Shown here in pieces: positions 17,700 through 25,688 of a stretch of DNA of 64,000 bases (position 1 is its first letter; the number at the start of each line of letters is the position of its first letter). Location: the NCBI RefSeq assembly GCF_016861605.1, contig NZ_BOLM01000003.1:186001-250000 (forward strand). Direction: 5' to 3'. The notes below the pieces were generated by a model. That model searched no databases. It saw only the letters and a program-made list of their open reading frames with translations, and was not told the DNA's origin. The DNA is from Levilactobacillus wangkuiensis. Its GTDB lineage: Bacteria; Bacillota; Bacilli; Lactobacillales; Lactobacillaceae. A program made the position numbers and the translations under genes.

Positions 17700-18440
17700 C
17701 TAATAATTAGGAGTCAGTTTTTTTACCATACGATACGTACGCGTCTTTTTATCAAAATAGTTCTTTGCAGTAAAGGACTTACTCGACTTTTTATGAATTT
17801 TGTAAGTATATTTGCCACCTGTCGGAAGGTCTAGTTTCCCTCTTAGATAGTAATTTTTACCACTCTTTTTGTAAGAAACATGAAGTAACCCACTATCTCC
17901 AGCACTCGTATGGCCTTCAGACAAATACGTCTTGCCAAACTTGAAGAAACAATAGCCGCGATACCCCTTTTTTCCGGTGATAGCCGTTTGCGCTACTTTA
18001 TGCCGTAAGAACTTGGGGAAGCCTTTGTGCCAGACCTTCTTGGGCAGTTTACGCGCAATGGTCCGGTGCTTGGTCGTCGTCCCAAGTTCGTATGATTCGC
18101 TGTACGTTCTGGTTACAGAAACCTGTTTGCTTCCCTTAGGCACTAACGTCAAATTAGCCCGATAACCACCGCCTAGGCCAGCATAACTGAGCTTCCAGCC
18201 TTTCTTATAACGCGTCGCACCAGCGGCAAAATGCTTATCCTTGGCAATTTTCAGCTTATCCATTCTGACAACTTTAAATAAGTTGTAGTGATTCGTTAAC
18301 TTCACTGCCTGCTTCAAGCTCAGTTTCTTCACGCTGGCAGATGCCGTCTTGGTTCCGACGACCTGGGTCATCCCCACTAAGCCAATGCTTAATCCTAAAA
18401 CGGCCAAACTGGCCATTAAAATCCGTTTCATATTTTTCAC
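17700..18440 (-). CDS. Secreted hypothetical protein
   Basis: 246 aa starting at GTG 18440, with GGAGG 7 nt upstream. Signal peptide (MKRILMASLAVLGLSIGLVGMTQVVGTKTASA), then a lysine- and tyrosine-rich mature part with no recognised domain. It has the basic KxxYK texture common to lactobacillar surface or secreted proteins (KKSGKNYYLRGKLDLPTGGKYTYKI). No Cys pair, anchor or LPxTG is visible, so it is probably released or loosely bound to the anionic wall. Monocistronic with its own terminator. Function unknown. Confidence 0.8.
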   Translation of the reverse strand: MKNMKRILMASLAVLGLSIGLVGMTQVVGTKTASASVKKLSLKQAVKLTNHYNLFKVVRMDKLKIAKDKHFAAGATRYKKGWKLSYAGLGGGYRANLTLVPKGSKQVSVTRTYSESYELGTTTKHRTIARKLPKKVWHKGFPKFLRHKVAQTAITGKKGYRGYCFFKFGKTYLSEGHTSAGDSGLLHVSYKKSGKNYYLRGKLDLPTGGKYTYKIHKKSSKSFTAKNYFDKKTRTYRMVKKLTPNY

Positions 18441-18697
18441 AACGCTTCCTCCATCTATGTACAACTAACTCAATATAGTCTCATCCGGAACTCTTCGTCC
18501 TATTAATCATACTAAACTCACAACAAGGTAGAGGGTAATGCGTTATCACTTACGGAATTACCGTTAGCTACACCGTAGTCTTCCCCAATCACTCCACATC
18601 ACGTTCGTTGATATAACAAAATAAATAGCGTAATCCTTTGACTTCCCTCGTGGGCTTCGACATACTGGTGAAAACGATTGAAAACGGGGGATTTTTC

Positions 18698-19249
18698 ATG
18701 ACAAATCAAGCTTTGTTGATCATCGATTACACCAATGATTTTGTGGCGGACACCGGGACACTGACTTGTGGCCAACCGGGACAGCTCTTGGCACCGGCCA
18801 TCACCAAACTCGCCGATGAAACGCACCAGGCTGGCGGTTGGGTACTCCTACCAACCGACGTCCATACGCCGAACGACCCCTACCATCCCGAAACCAAGCT
18901 CTTCCCACCCCACAACGTTCGCGACAGTTGGGGCCGTGAGTTATTTGGCGACGTGCAGACGTGGTTTGAACAAAATCAAGCCGCGGAAAACGTGTGGCAA
19001 TTCGATAAGACCCGCTACAGTTCATTTGCTGGCACGGATCTCGACCTGCGTTTGCGCGAACGCCACGTGGATACCCTGATTCTTACGGGCGTTTGTACCG
19101 ATATCTGCGTCCTGCATACTGCCGTGGATGCTTACAACCTCGGCTACCACCTCATCATCCCCGCCGATGCGGTGGCTAGCTTCGATCCTGCTGGCCATGC
19201 CTGGGCGTTGAACCATTTTAAAACGTGCTTGGGTGCGGAAATTATTTGA
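18698..19249 (+). CDS. Cysteine hydrolase, isochorismatase/nicotinamidase family
   Basis: 183 aa from the ATG at 18698 (GGGGGA 6 nt upstream). The catalytic triad of the family is visible: D10 in LLIIDYTNDF, K104 in QFDKTRYSSF and C137 in GVCTDICVLH. The metal-site residues D54, H56 and H72 (PTDVHTP...PPHN) found in nicotinamidases are also present, favouring PncA-like nicotinamide hydrolysis over isochorismatase activity. The order and spacing fit a nicotinamidase of NAD salvage, but amidases of other substrates share this fold. It stands alone on the plus strand. Confidence 0.85.
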   Translation: MTNQALLIIDYTNDFVADTGTLTCGQPGQLLAPAITKLADETHQAGGWVLLPTDVHTPNDPYHPETKLFPPHNVRDSWGRELFGDVQTWFEQNQAAENVWQFDKTRYSSFAGTDLDLRLRERHVDTLILTGVCTDICVLHTAVDAYNLGYHLIIPADAVASFDPAGHAWALNHFKTCLGAEII

Positions 19250-19661
19250 ATTAATCACGTTAGCGTTATGAAACGGGCTACGACTCTCTGAAATAATGAA
19301 TGTCGCAGCCCTCTTTCGTTACTTTTAATATTTCTAACATTCGCTCAACTGCTAGCCATAAAGAAAAACTATGTCCCTATATAGCTATTAGTTTACCGTA
19401 CAAAGCACAATTTAGACGACCATACAGTAAGATACTTTGTCTGATGCGTTTCTTATAATTTTCCAATTTAAACTCCAGTTAACAGCATATGGCATCAAGC
19501 TCTATTCCACTTTTCACGGGTTTGTCTTTAAACAATCAAATTCATTCCATATGGAATTATTCGTTGAATTCAGCATTATTACACGCCACGTGCAGATTTG
19601 GCAACAACTTAAATAACAATCAAAATTTCACATACTTAGTTAGTCCAATACACATTTAATA
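19250..19661. other. AT-rich intergenic region
   Basis: About 410 bp, clearly more AT-rich than its surroundings, with no ORF. CATATGG and CCATATGG half-palindromes occur at about 19488 and 19548. The promoter of the next gene follows. Confidence 0.5.
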
Positions 19662-19690
19662 TTGTCGCGCAAATATTTTTGATGTATAAT
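19662..19690 (+). promoter_or_regulatory. Promoter of the C39-like protease gene
   Basis: TTGTCG, 17-bp spacer, TATAAT. It sits 40 bp before the start codon, with AGGAGG between. Confidence 0.8.
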
Positions 19691-19729
19691 TACCTCTGTG
19701 ACAAACATACATATATAGGAGGAACCATC

Positions 19730-20665
19730 ATGGTTAAAGCTAGTCTGAGCAAACGACTACTCCGCAATGGGGCAGCCTTACTCGCTATCATCACAGTTGG
19801 TAGCAGTATCAGCATCCCATCAGTGACACCAGAACCACTCACTGCTAACGCCGCAATGAAAGCGGTACCGGCTAAGGACAGTAAGTCCTGGAAATCTTTC
19901 AGCCACAAAGTCCACTTTGTAAAAAAGGACTACAAAGTTTATCAAGACAACTGGCACGCGGTCTCATCTTCAAATAAGCTTTTCCACAAGGGTTATAAAG
20001 CAAATGGTAAGTATAAGTTGAGTAATGGTAGAACCTACTACCGTCTTTATAATTCGAAGAAAACCTACTTAGGTTATGTTAACGCAAAGGCTGTGGCTAC
20101 CAATACAGCAAGTAAAGTTCTGAAGGTTCCTTACGTCAGTCAATACAAACCCGTGTTTGCTCCTTGGGGCTGTGCCTCAGCTGCAATGAGCATGTTGCTC
20201 CGTTACCGTGGTGTAAAAGTTAATTTACGTTATGCCCAAAATCATCTGCCAATGGTACCAACTAAAGGCGGTCAAAAAGGTAATGTTTACACAGGTGTCG
20301 GCTTCGGCCACGTCATCACTGCTGCTGCACTAACCAAGTACTCTCATCATTGGACTAAGCGGACTGCAAATATCTCCAAGGCTAGCGCCAATGATATCAA
20401 GATGTACGTTCAAGGTGGATATCCTGTCCTGTTTTATGGTTACTCATCCTATCAAAAGAACAATGACAAGAACCGTAATCATTGCAAGGTTATCGTCGGC
20501 TACAAGAATGGTAAATTCAAAGTCAATGATCCCTTATACTACAGTTCAACCGCTAAGGCCGGTACCGGTGGCAAAAATATGAAGTATGATCACGGTGCTA
20601 TTAGTTGGGAATCAATTTCACACTTCAAGAAGGAATACGGCAAACACGCTATGACAATCTATTAA
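19730..20665 (+). CDS. Secreted C39-like cysteine peptidase
   Basis: 311 aa from the ATG with AGGAGG 7 nt upstream. Signal peptide about residues 1-45, then an SH3-like/wall-binding segment (KVYQDNWHAV...YRLYNSKKTYLGYVNAKAV) at about 60-125, then a papain-fold peptidase_C39_2 domain. The candidate catalytic Cys is in PWGCASAAMSML, the His in RNHCKVIVGY and the Asp/Asn in FKVNDPLYY. It probably cleaves wall peptides or extracellular proteins. The coding region is more AT-rich than many neighbours, and downstream lies a fragment of an NlpC/P60 hydrolase, suggesting gene turnover in a cell-wall hydrolase region. Confidence 0.85.
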   Translation: MVKASLSKRLLRNGAALLAIITVGSSISIPSVTPEPLTANAAMKAVPAKDSKSWKSFSHKVHFVKKDYKVYQDNWHAVSSSNKLFHKGYKANGKYKLSNGRTYYRLYNSKKTYLGYVNAKAVATNTASKVLKVPYVSQYKPVFAPWGCASAAMSMLLRYRGVKVNLRYAQNHLPMVPTKGGQKGNVYTGVGFGHVITAAALTKYSHHWTKRTANISKASANDIKMYVQGGYPVLFYGYSSYQKNNDKNRNHCKVIVGYKNGKFKVNDPLYYSSTAKAGTGGKNMKYDHGAISWESISHFKKEYGKHAMTIY

Positions 20666-20825
20666 CTCTATTCGGTATAATTCTATTTTGAATCTGGATA
20701 GAAATGATAGTGAATCTTAGTAAGATTACACAGTTCGATCAAACACGGCTAACCTGATTCTGAGGTTAGTCGCGTTTCGTCGTCTTTGAGATAAGTTTAC
20801 AGACTAGCAGTCCTTGGTCTAGTGA

Positions 20826-21026
20826 CTTCCTTCAACACAGACAAGCTATTCAAAAAAGCTCGACCTGGTCTTCTACTACGAACCCGGTACCCACGTCATC
20901 TGGCACGTGGCCATTTACTTGGGTAAGGGCAAAGTCATCGAAAGCTGGCCACCACGGATCATGGTCCAACCTATCAAGAACGGTCAACGCTCATACGTTG
21001 CCGGAATTGCTCGGGTCTTCCACTAA
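20826..21026 (+). pseudogene. NlpC/P60 hydrolase C-terminal remnant
   Basis: There is no start codon and an in-frame TGA just upstream. The frame from 20826 ends at TAA 21024-21026 and reads KLDLVFYYEPGTHVIWHV, AIYLGKGKVIESWPP and later VAGIARVFH. This is the second half of an NlpC/P60 domain, with the catalytic His in WHVAIYLG and the usual DLVFY strand. The catalytic-Cys half is missing. A good terminator follows, so the 3' end of an old gene is preserved. Confidence 0.75.
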
Positions 21027-21052
21027 AAATTGAATTTAACGCACGACAGTTA

Positions 21053-21086
21053 AGCGACTAATCCGATTGGGGGTTAGTCGCTTTTG
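21053..21086 (+). terminator. Intrinsic terminator
   Basis: GCGACTAATCC...GGTTAGTCGC followed by TTTTG. A similar GCTAACC/GGTTAGTC dyad at about 20748-20774 stands behind the C39 gene. Confidence 0.75.
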
Positions 21087-21223
21087 TTGTGGCGTTTCGT
21101 TGCTATTGGGGTGAGTGCATGGTAAGGTTCGAGTACAGTTAATTGCCGATATGTAAAAATATTTGGCCTCCTTTTACGGAGTTAACCCTTAGAACGACTA
21201 ATTTGAATTCTGAGGTGATTTCC

Positions 21224-21583
21224 GTGAACCCCGACCCACCAATTACCAAAATCATTCAGCGCATCGAACATGATTACGCGCAACAACACCTTTCGCTTTA
21301 CCTCCACAAGAAATCCACTGATTTTTTGCGCTCACGCGGTCTGCGTGCCAGAACCGTTCTTAGACTTACTGTCCGCCAACTCCCCAACAGTCATGATTAC
21401 CGGGGGCCGTCTCTGCATCACTGGCTGACAGAATTTACCGTTTACGAATTTATCGAAAATATTTTAGACGGTGATTTAAACGGTGATATGTACGTTAAAT
21501 TTGATCTATCACACACAACAAGCCAACTAGAATCCATCCACCCGCGTGAAAAGCCGTTGAATAACACTTGGACGCGATACTGA
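21224..21583 (+). CDS. Unrecognised protein, first gene of a three-gene cassette
   Basis: 119 aa. GTG start at 21224 with GAGG 8 nt upstream; the earlier ATG at 21143 lacks an RBS. Sequence is soluble and mostly alpha/beta, with no signal peptide or known motif; it contains basic stretches (KKSTDFLRSRGLRARTVLR) and an acidic C-terminal part (FIENILDGDLNGDMYVKFDLS). The stop is 17 bp before the next gene, which has a C-terminal helix-turn-helix. The arrangement of a small unknown protein followed by HTH proteins resembles toxin-antitoxin pairs, but I recognise no toxin fold. Confidence 0.7.
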   Translation: MNPDPPITKIIQRIEHDYAQQHLSLYLHKKSTDFLRSRGLRARTVLRLTVRQLPNSHDYRGPSLHHWLTEFTVYEFIENILDGDLNGDMYVKFDLSHTTSQLESIHPREKPLNNTWTRY

Positions 21584-21600
21584 CATTGGAGGCAAAAGAG

Positions 21601-22122
21601 ATGGCACCTAAAATCATTGGTCAAACAATCTATTCATTCCCTAACCAAACCGTTACTTTCACAATTATTGAACTACAAGAAGTGGTCCTCATTAACGGTG
21701 AAAAAATTAAGAATACCCATCGCTACTGGGTTCCAGCCGGCGACAACCTCGCTAACGCTGAAAATTACGTCGAGCCCCTCACCAATCCTGAGGAGAACTT
21801 GGATGCAGACTACCAACTGTACCGGCAACAATTCAATCTGTTAATGCCACAAGAAATTCGTCAGGCACGAGAGGCACTTGGGCTATCCCGCGCGACAACA
21901 GCGTTACTCCTAAAACTTTCCGAGACACAATTTGCTGCCATTGAAGATGACGACCTTTTACAAACACGCAAGCAAGACGCAAAGCTACGCCTACTGAAGA
22001 ACCCTCAAGAATTACGGACAAGCGTCACTCGTTACCAGAAAACAATTGAACGCCAAGCGACACGCTACCAGGTAGATCTCAGTGACCTCACCCGCCTGCT
22101 GTCGTCAAACGCATTATCCTAA
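21601..22122 (+). CDS. HTH protein paralogue 1 (MqsA/XRE-like C-terminal HTH)
   Basis: 173 aa from the ATG with GGAGG 8 nt upstream. N-terminal domain of about 75 residues with VTFTIIELQEV...KNTHRYWVPAG, ending YVEPL. The C-terminal HTH, about residues 85-135, is MPQEIRQAREALGLSRATTALLLKLSETQFAAIE with QDAKLRLL, the same layout as MqsA/YgiT-type antitoxin HTHs but without the zinc-binding cysteines. It is clearly homologous to the following gene (shared KNTHRYWVPAG, DYQLYR, EI+xARExLGL, KLRLL). Probably a DNA-binding autoregulator. Confidence 0.75.
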   Translation: MAPKIIGQTIYSFPNQTVTFTIIELQEVVLINGEKIKNTHRYWVPAGDNLANAENYVEPLTNPEENLDADYQLYRQQFNLLMPQEIRQAREALGLSRATTALLLKLSETQFAAIEDDDLLQTRKQDAKLRLLKNPQELRTSVTRYQKTIERQATRYQVDLSDLTRLLSSNALS

Positions 22123-22152
22123 AGAACAACGTCATTGAAAGTAGGCGATAGT

Positions 22153-22668
22153 ATGAAAATCATTGATCACGTAACCGCCGCCGATGCTATGGGAAACAAT
22201 CTAGCCTATACGGTCATTGAACTCACGGAAACAGATCAAATTGGAGGCGACCCTCTGAAAAATACGCACCGATACTGGGTGCCTGCCGGAAGCGATATTC
22301 ACGATTCGGAGACCTACCTAGAGCCCTTAGATGCTGCTAACACTAATTTCACTTCTGACTATCAGCTCTATCGTGAAACATACGGTTTTCTCTTTCCAGC
22401 AGAAATCAAAGCCGCTCGCGAACAGTTAGGCCTAACTTTACGTGAAGCCGCCTTGATTCTTGCTATGAGTTTCGCGACTCTCTCCAACATTGAAAATAGT
22501 CTTCTTCTGCAATCTTTTGACCAGGAAATTAAGCTCCGTCTTCTGACTCAGCCAAATGACTTACGGAATCTCATCCGGCAACATCGGTCATTGATTCGTT
22601 CTCGAGCTCCTAAAAATGACGTCAACGCCGATAAGCTCTTTAGTAAGCTTAATTTAGCCATTGATTAG
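22153..22668 (+). CDS. HTH protein paralogue 2
   Basis: 171 aa from the ATG at 22153 (GTAGG 7 nt upstream). Same architecture as the preceding gene: LAYTVIELTET...KNTHRYWVPAGSD...YLEPLD, then DYQLYRETYGFLFPAEIKAA, an HTH (REQLGLTLREAALILAMSFATLSNIE) and EIKLRLL. The duplication is old, since identity is concentrated in the motifs. The 30-bp gap and shared terminator suggest one transcript of three genes. The second copy's recognition helix differs strongly (AMSFATLSNIE versus KLSETQFAAIE), so the two may bind different sites. Confidence 0.75.
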   Translation: MKIIDHVTAADAMGNNLAYTVIELTETDQIGGDPLKNTHRYWVPAGSDIHDSETYLEPLDAANTNFTSDYQLYRETYGFLFPAEIKAAREQLGLTLREAALILAMSFATLSNIENSLLLQSFDQEIKLRLLTQPNDLRNLIRQHRSLIRSRAPKNDVNADKLFSKLNLAID

Positions 22669-22706
22669 GCTCATCAGTCCCCGCCACATTGTCACAAATA
22701 GCCACA

Positions 22707-22745
22707 CAAAATCGACGACTACAGAATCAAGTAGTCGTCGATTTT
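22707..22745. terminator. Bidirectional intrinsic terminator
   Basis: AAAATCGACGACTAC and its exact complement GTAGTCGTCGATTTT. Shared by the HTH cassette and the convergent arginase-like gene. Confidence 0.92.
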
Positions 22746-22778
22746 AGTATCAGTTGGTAACACGCTGTTACCTTTACT

Positions 22779-23615
22779 TTAGTTGAAAATTGAAATATCA
22801 CGCAACGCCTGGCGCAGATTAAGCGCATCCTGAGGCAATGGCGCGGCAATGCTGAAACCAACTAAATCAGCTTGTGCGCTGATATCTTGCATCAACCGCA
22901 CGACCTGCCGCAACGCCAATTTCCCCGTATCCGCATCAGCCGGTTCCGTGTAAGATTGGGCCGGTAAAATCGACCGGAAGTCCGCGGGTGTCAGGACATC
23001 CAAGTCAAAGTGAACCGCCACCTGGGTCAGGTGTTCCGCCGCTAACCAATCCATCACCGATTGGCTGTCACTGGCAATGTCCTCCGAAGTGGCGTGCCGA
23101 ATGCCTAGCGACGTGACGGCCTGGTCCATGGGACGCAACGGCTCGTTTAGTCCCGCGTACATCAACTGACGTGGCAGGAGTGGTTGCTTCACGGTCAACG
23201 CTGGATCGCCCTGACCCAGCAAGTTGCCCGCCACCATTTCAGATAAGTGCGATGACGTGCTTGAGTCAGCGATGTCTGGGTGCACACCTAACCACAGCAG
23301 GCCGAGATGCTCGCCGTACTTGCCGCTCAAGTAATCCACCGGCGCCGCGGAAATAACGCTCCCACCACCGGCCGTAATCACGCGGTCGGGGTGCTTGGCA
23401 GCTAAAATTGCTTGCGTCTCCGCAATCTGTTGCAGGATAACCGGCTGATTCTCTCCACCGGCCGCAATTCCCTCAGCCAGTGGCACCTGAATTGTCTCTG
23501 CACCAGCGTCTGGCGGCAAAATCAACGACAACAACTGCCCACTCAGCCGATTATCGGCCGCACTAGCCCCCGGCCACTGCGGCAAAACCAACCGAATCGT
23601 TCGCTTCTTTTCCAT
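22779..23615 (-). CDS. Arginase-family (ureohydrolase-like) protein with incomplete metal site
   Basis: 278 aa from the ATG at 23615. Arginase/agmatinase fold with the family strands in order, but the metal motifs deviate. GGDHS is VITAGGGSVIS (His lost) and DAHxD is LLWLGVHPDI (first Asp replaced by Gly, H and D kept). SFDxDxxDP is VHFDLDVLTPADF (both Asp kept). The C-terminal DLVGFSIAAP fits the family strand that normally carries a Glu. The usual two-manganese centre should be impaired, so the protein may bind one metal or have another reaction. Convergent with the HTH cassette. Confidence 0.75.
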   Translation of the reverse strand: MEKKRTIRLVLPQWPGASAADNRLSGQLLSLILPPDAGAETIQVPLAEGIAAGGENQPVILQQIAETQAILAAKHPDRVITAGGGSVISAAPVDYLSGKYGEHLGLLWLGVHPDIADSSTSSHLSEMVAGNLLGQGDPALTVKQPLLPRQLMYAGLNEPLRPMDQAVTSLGIRHATSEDIASDSQSVMDWLAAEHLTQVAVHFDLDVLTPADFRSILPAQSYTEPADADTGKLALRQVVRLMQDISAQADLVGFSIAAPLPQDALNLRQALRDISIFN

Positions 23616-23662
23616 GAAAAACGCCCACCCTTCCATTTGTGAAATGACTAACTATCCCTAGT

Positions 23663-24397
23663 CTATTTCACTTCGGTCGGATTAGCAAATACCTCCACGC
23701 AATACGATTTACGCCCACAGTGCGGGCAAACTAGTTTCCGGGCTCGCGGATTGTGTCCCGCCCAGAAGGCAGCCCAGAACCGCGGTTGAAAGGTCGTTTG
23801 GCAACGCGGACAAACGTACGCCACCGACCGCATATACCACCGCATCAACACCGTTGCCACAACAACGGCCAGGGCCATCGTGCCGCCGAAGACCCACCAA
23901 TTACCCGATTGCCAAGAGTAAACCAGTCCAGCCACCTCAATGGCGTCCATCGCGAGCCCACCCGCAAGTAACCTGATGCGCACCTGTTTCAAAGACTGAT
24001 GATTATTCATTAGCTGATCCATGTCCTGAATGGATTTGAGAGGCACGTTGGCCGTGTCAGCTAGACTCTTTTGCACGGCAACCACCGTTTTGAGCTGACT
24101 TGCCGCCTCGTCGCGGTCGTGCGTCAGCCGCTTGGTCTGTTCCGCCAGCAGTAGGGACAAGACTTCCTGCGCATTATCACTGGTCCGAATCTCCTGGATA
24201 GCGGCCAGCTTCAGGCCAAGGCTCTTCAAAAGTAAAATCAGCTTCAATTGTTCATAGTCGTCAGTCGTATAGATACGCCGGCCACCGTCAGAAATTTCTG
24301 TGGGTTTGAGCACGTTCTTCTGGTCATAATACTGCAGCGTCCGCACCGAAATGCCTGCTAATCGAGCCAATTCGCCCGTCGTGTATGTGATTGACAT
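23663..24397 (-). CDS. MerR family regulator with membrane helices and C-terminal zinc ribbon
   Basis: 244 aa starting at ATG 24397 (AGGAGG upstream). N-terminal MerR winged helix: YTTGELARLAGISVRTLQYYDQKNVLKPTEIS..GGRRIYTTDDYEQLKLI. A coiled coil follows (about 80-115), then two hydrophobic segments (LLAGGLAMDAIEVAGLVYSW and WWVFGGTMALAVVVATVLMRW). The C-terminal ribbon carries VCPRCQTTF and LVCPHCGRK, four cysteines suited to zinc. A membrane-tethered one-component sensor is the natural reading: DNA binding and ribbon in the cytoplasm on either side of a helical hairpin. Confidence 0.85.
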   Translation of the reverse strand: MSITYTTGELARLAGISVRTLQYYDQKNVLKPTEISDGGRRIYTTDDYEQLKLILLLKSLGLKLAAIQEIRTSDNAQEVLSLLLAEQTKRLTHDRDEAASQLKTVVAVQKSLADTANVPLKSIQDMDQLMNNHQSLKQVRIRLLAGGLAMDAIEVAGLVYSWQSGNWWVFGGTMALAVVVATVLMRWYMRSVAYVCPRCQTTFQPRFWAAFWAGHNPRARKLVCPHCGRKSYCVEVFANPTEVK

Positions 24398-24474
24398 GGA
24401 TCTCACCTCCTGAGTCTAGTTATAGCGGATGACGCCGCGTAACAAGCAATTCTTTTTTCTCAATTATACAGAAA

Positions 24475-24518
24475 TAACCCGGGACATATCAATTCAACAC
24501 GATATGTCCCGGGTTATA
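24475..24518. terminator. Long perfect inverted repeat / terminator
   Basis: ATAACCCGGGACATATC and its exact complement around a 10-nt loop, just behind the glycerate kinase stop. T-runs are short on both sides. Confidence 0.7.
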
Positions 24519-24521
24519 TTT

Positions 24522-25688
24522 TTAGGATTCAGTTCTTGTGCTATTATTCCCCGGGTTATGTCCCAGTAAGAACGCCCGCATGGCAGTCATTCCAGCTTGT
24601 TTCAACAACTTAGGTGTCTGGGAAATTGCCTCCGCCACCGACATGGGTGACACCGTCGACGATAAGACCAGGTCCGCACCCGCTTCATACACGGCTGCTA
24701 AATCTGCGCCCAGGCTCCCGGCAATCAGGATGACTGGTTTCCCCTGAGCCTTGGCTAATTTCGTGATGCCGATTGGCGCTTTACCCATCAGGGATTGACC
24801 ATCGATTTGGCCTTCACCACTGATGACCAAGTCCGCCGTTGCGAGCTTGTCTGATAGCTGAGTCAATCGCAAGATCTCCTGGATTCCAGGTTGGAGTTGG
24901 CCGCCTAAGAAGGCCAATAAGCCAAATCCAATCCCACCGGCCGCACCGGCACCCGGTTGTTGACTGAAATCCATTCCCGTTTGCCGCAAAACTAGGGTGT
25001 TCAGGCGTTGTAACCCAGTATCTAATTGCTGAACGACAGCTGGTGTTGCACCCTTCTGCGGTCCAAAGATAGCGGCGGCGCCTTCAGACCCTGTCAGCGG
25101 ATTCTTAACATCCGTCAGTCCAATGATTTTGGTCTGGGCCAGTCGTGGATCAATTTGCTGGCAATCCAGCCGGACAATCTGCCCGACACCGGCGCCCTGG
25201 TGCACCACTTCGGCACCCTGGGCATCGTAAAAATGGGCGCCTAAGGCCTGGGCTAGTCCGACGCCACCATCGGTCGTGGCACTGCCGCCGAGTCCGACGT
25301 AGATGGTTTGTGCCCCGGCATCCAGGGCCGCCTCGATAACCTGACCAACGCCATAGCTGGTCGTTTTCAACGGATCAAGCTGACCAGCCACCTGCGTAAT
25401 CCCCGCACCCTCAGCGACTTCTAAAACGGCGACGTGATTCGCCAACAGTCCCCAGTGGGCCTGCAGTAGCTGTCCGGATGGCCCGGTCACGTCGGCGGTC
25501 ATGTGTTGGCCACCAACCGCCGTCAAAATACTAGCAACCGTGCCCTCGCCACCATCGGCAACGGGCACCTTAACCACTTCCGCCTGGGCATCGGCGGCCT
25601 GAATTCCTTCGGCTAAATAATCAGCCACTTCCAATGACGTCGCGCTTCCCTTAAAGGAATCCGCGGCGATAATAATTTTAGTCATCAT
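24522..25688 (-). CDS. glxK: Glycerate kinase (type 1, GlxK/GarK family)
   Basis: 388 aa from ATG 25688, which overlaps the upstream stop as ATGA. Family landmarks: IIIAADSFKGSATSLEVAD at the N-terminus, VPVADGGEGTVASIL, VGLGGSATTDGGVGLAQALGA (the substrate/phosphate loop), LTDVKNPLTGSEGAAAIFGPQKGA, PGAGAAGGIGFGL and VISGEGQIDGQSLMGKAP. It phosphorylates D-glycerate to 2- or 3-phosphoglycerate in the cytoplasm, feeding glycolysis. GAGGAG precedes the start. It is translationally coupled to a truncated acyl-CoA synthetase, with which it has no obvious metabolic link. Confidence 0.93.
   Translation of the reverse strand: MMTKIIIAADSFKGSATSLEVADYLAEGIQAADAQAEVVKVPVADGGEGTVASILTAVGGQHMTADVTGPSGQLLQAHWGLLANHVAVLEVAEGAGITQVAGQLDPLKTTSYGVGQVIEAALDAGAQTIYVGLGGSATTDGGVGLAQALGAHFYDAQGAEVVHQGAGVGQIVRLDCQQIDPRLAQTKIIGLTDVKNPLTGSEGAAAIFGPQKGATPAVVQQLDTGLQRLNTLVLRQTGMDFSQQPGAGAAGGIGFGLLAFLGGQLQPGIQEILRLTQLSDKLATADLVISGEGQIDGQSLMGKAPIGITKLAKAQGKPVILIAGSLGADLAAVYEAGADLVLSSTVSPMSVAEAISQTPKLLKQAGMTAMRAFLLGHNPGNNSTRTES

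Noticed and set aside
24475-24518. Long perfect inverted repeat read as an attachment site or operator
   Set aside because: Its position immediately behind the glycerate kinase stop makes a terminator the simpler reading.
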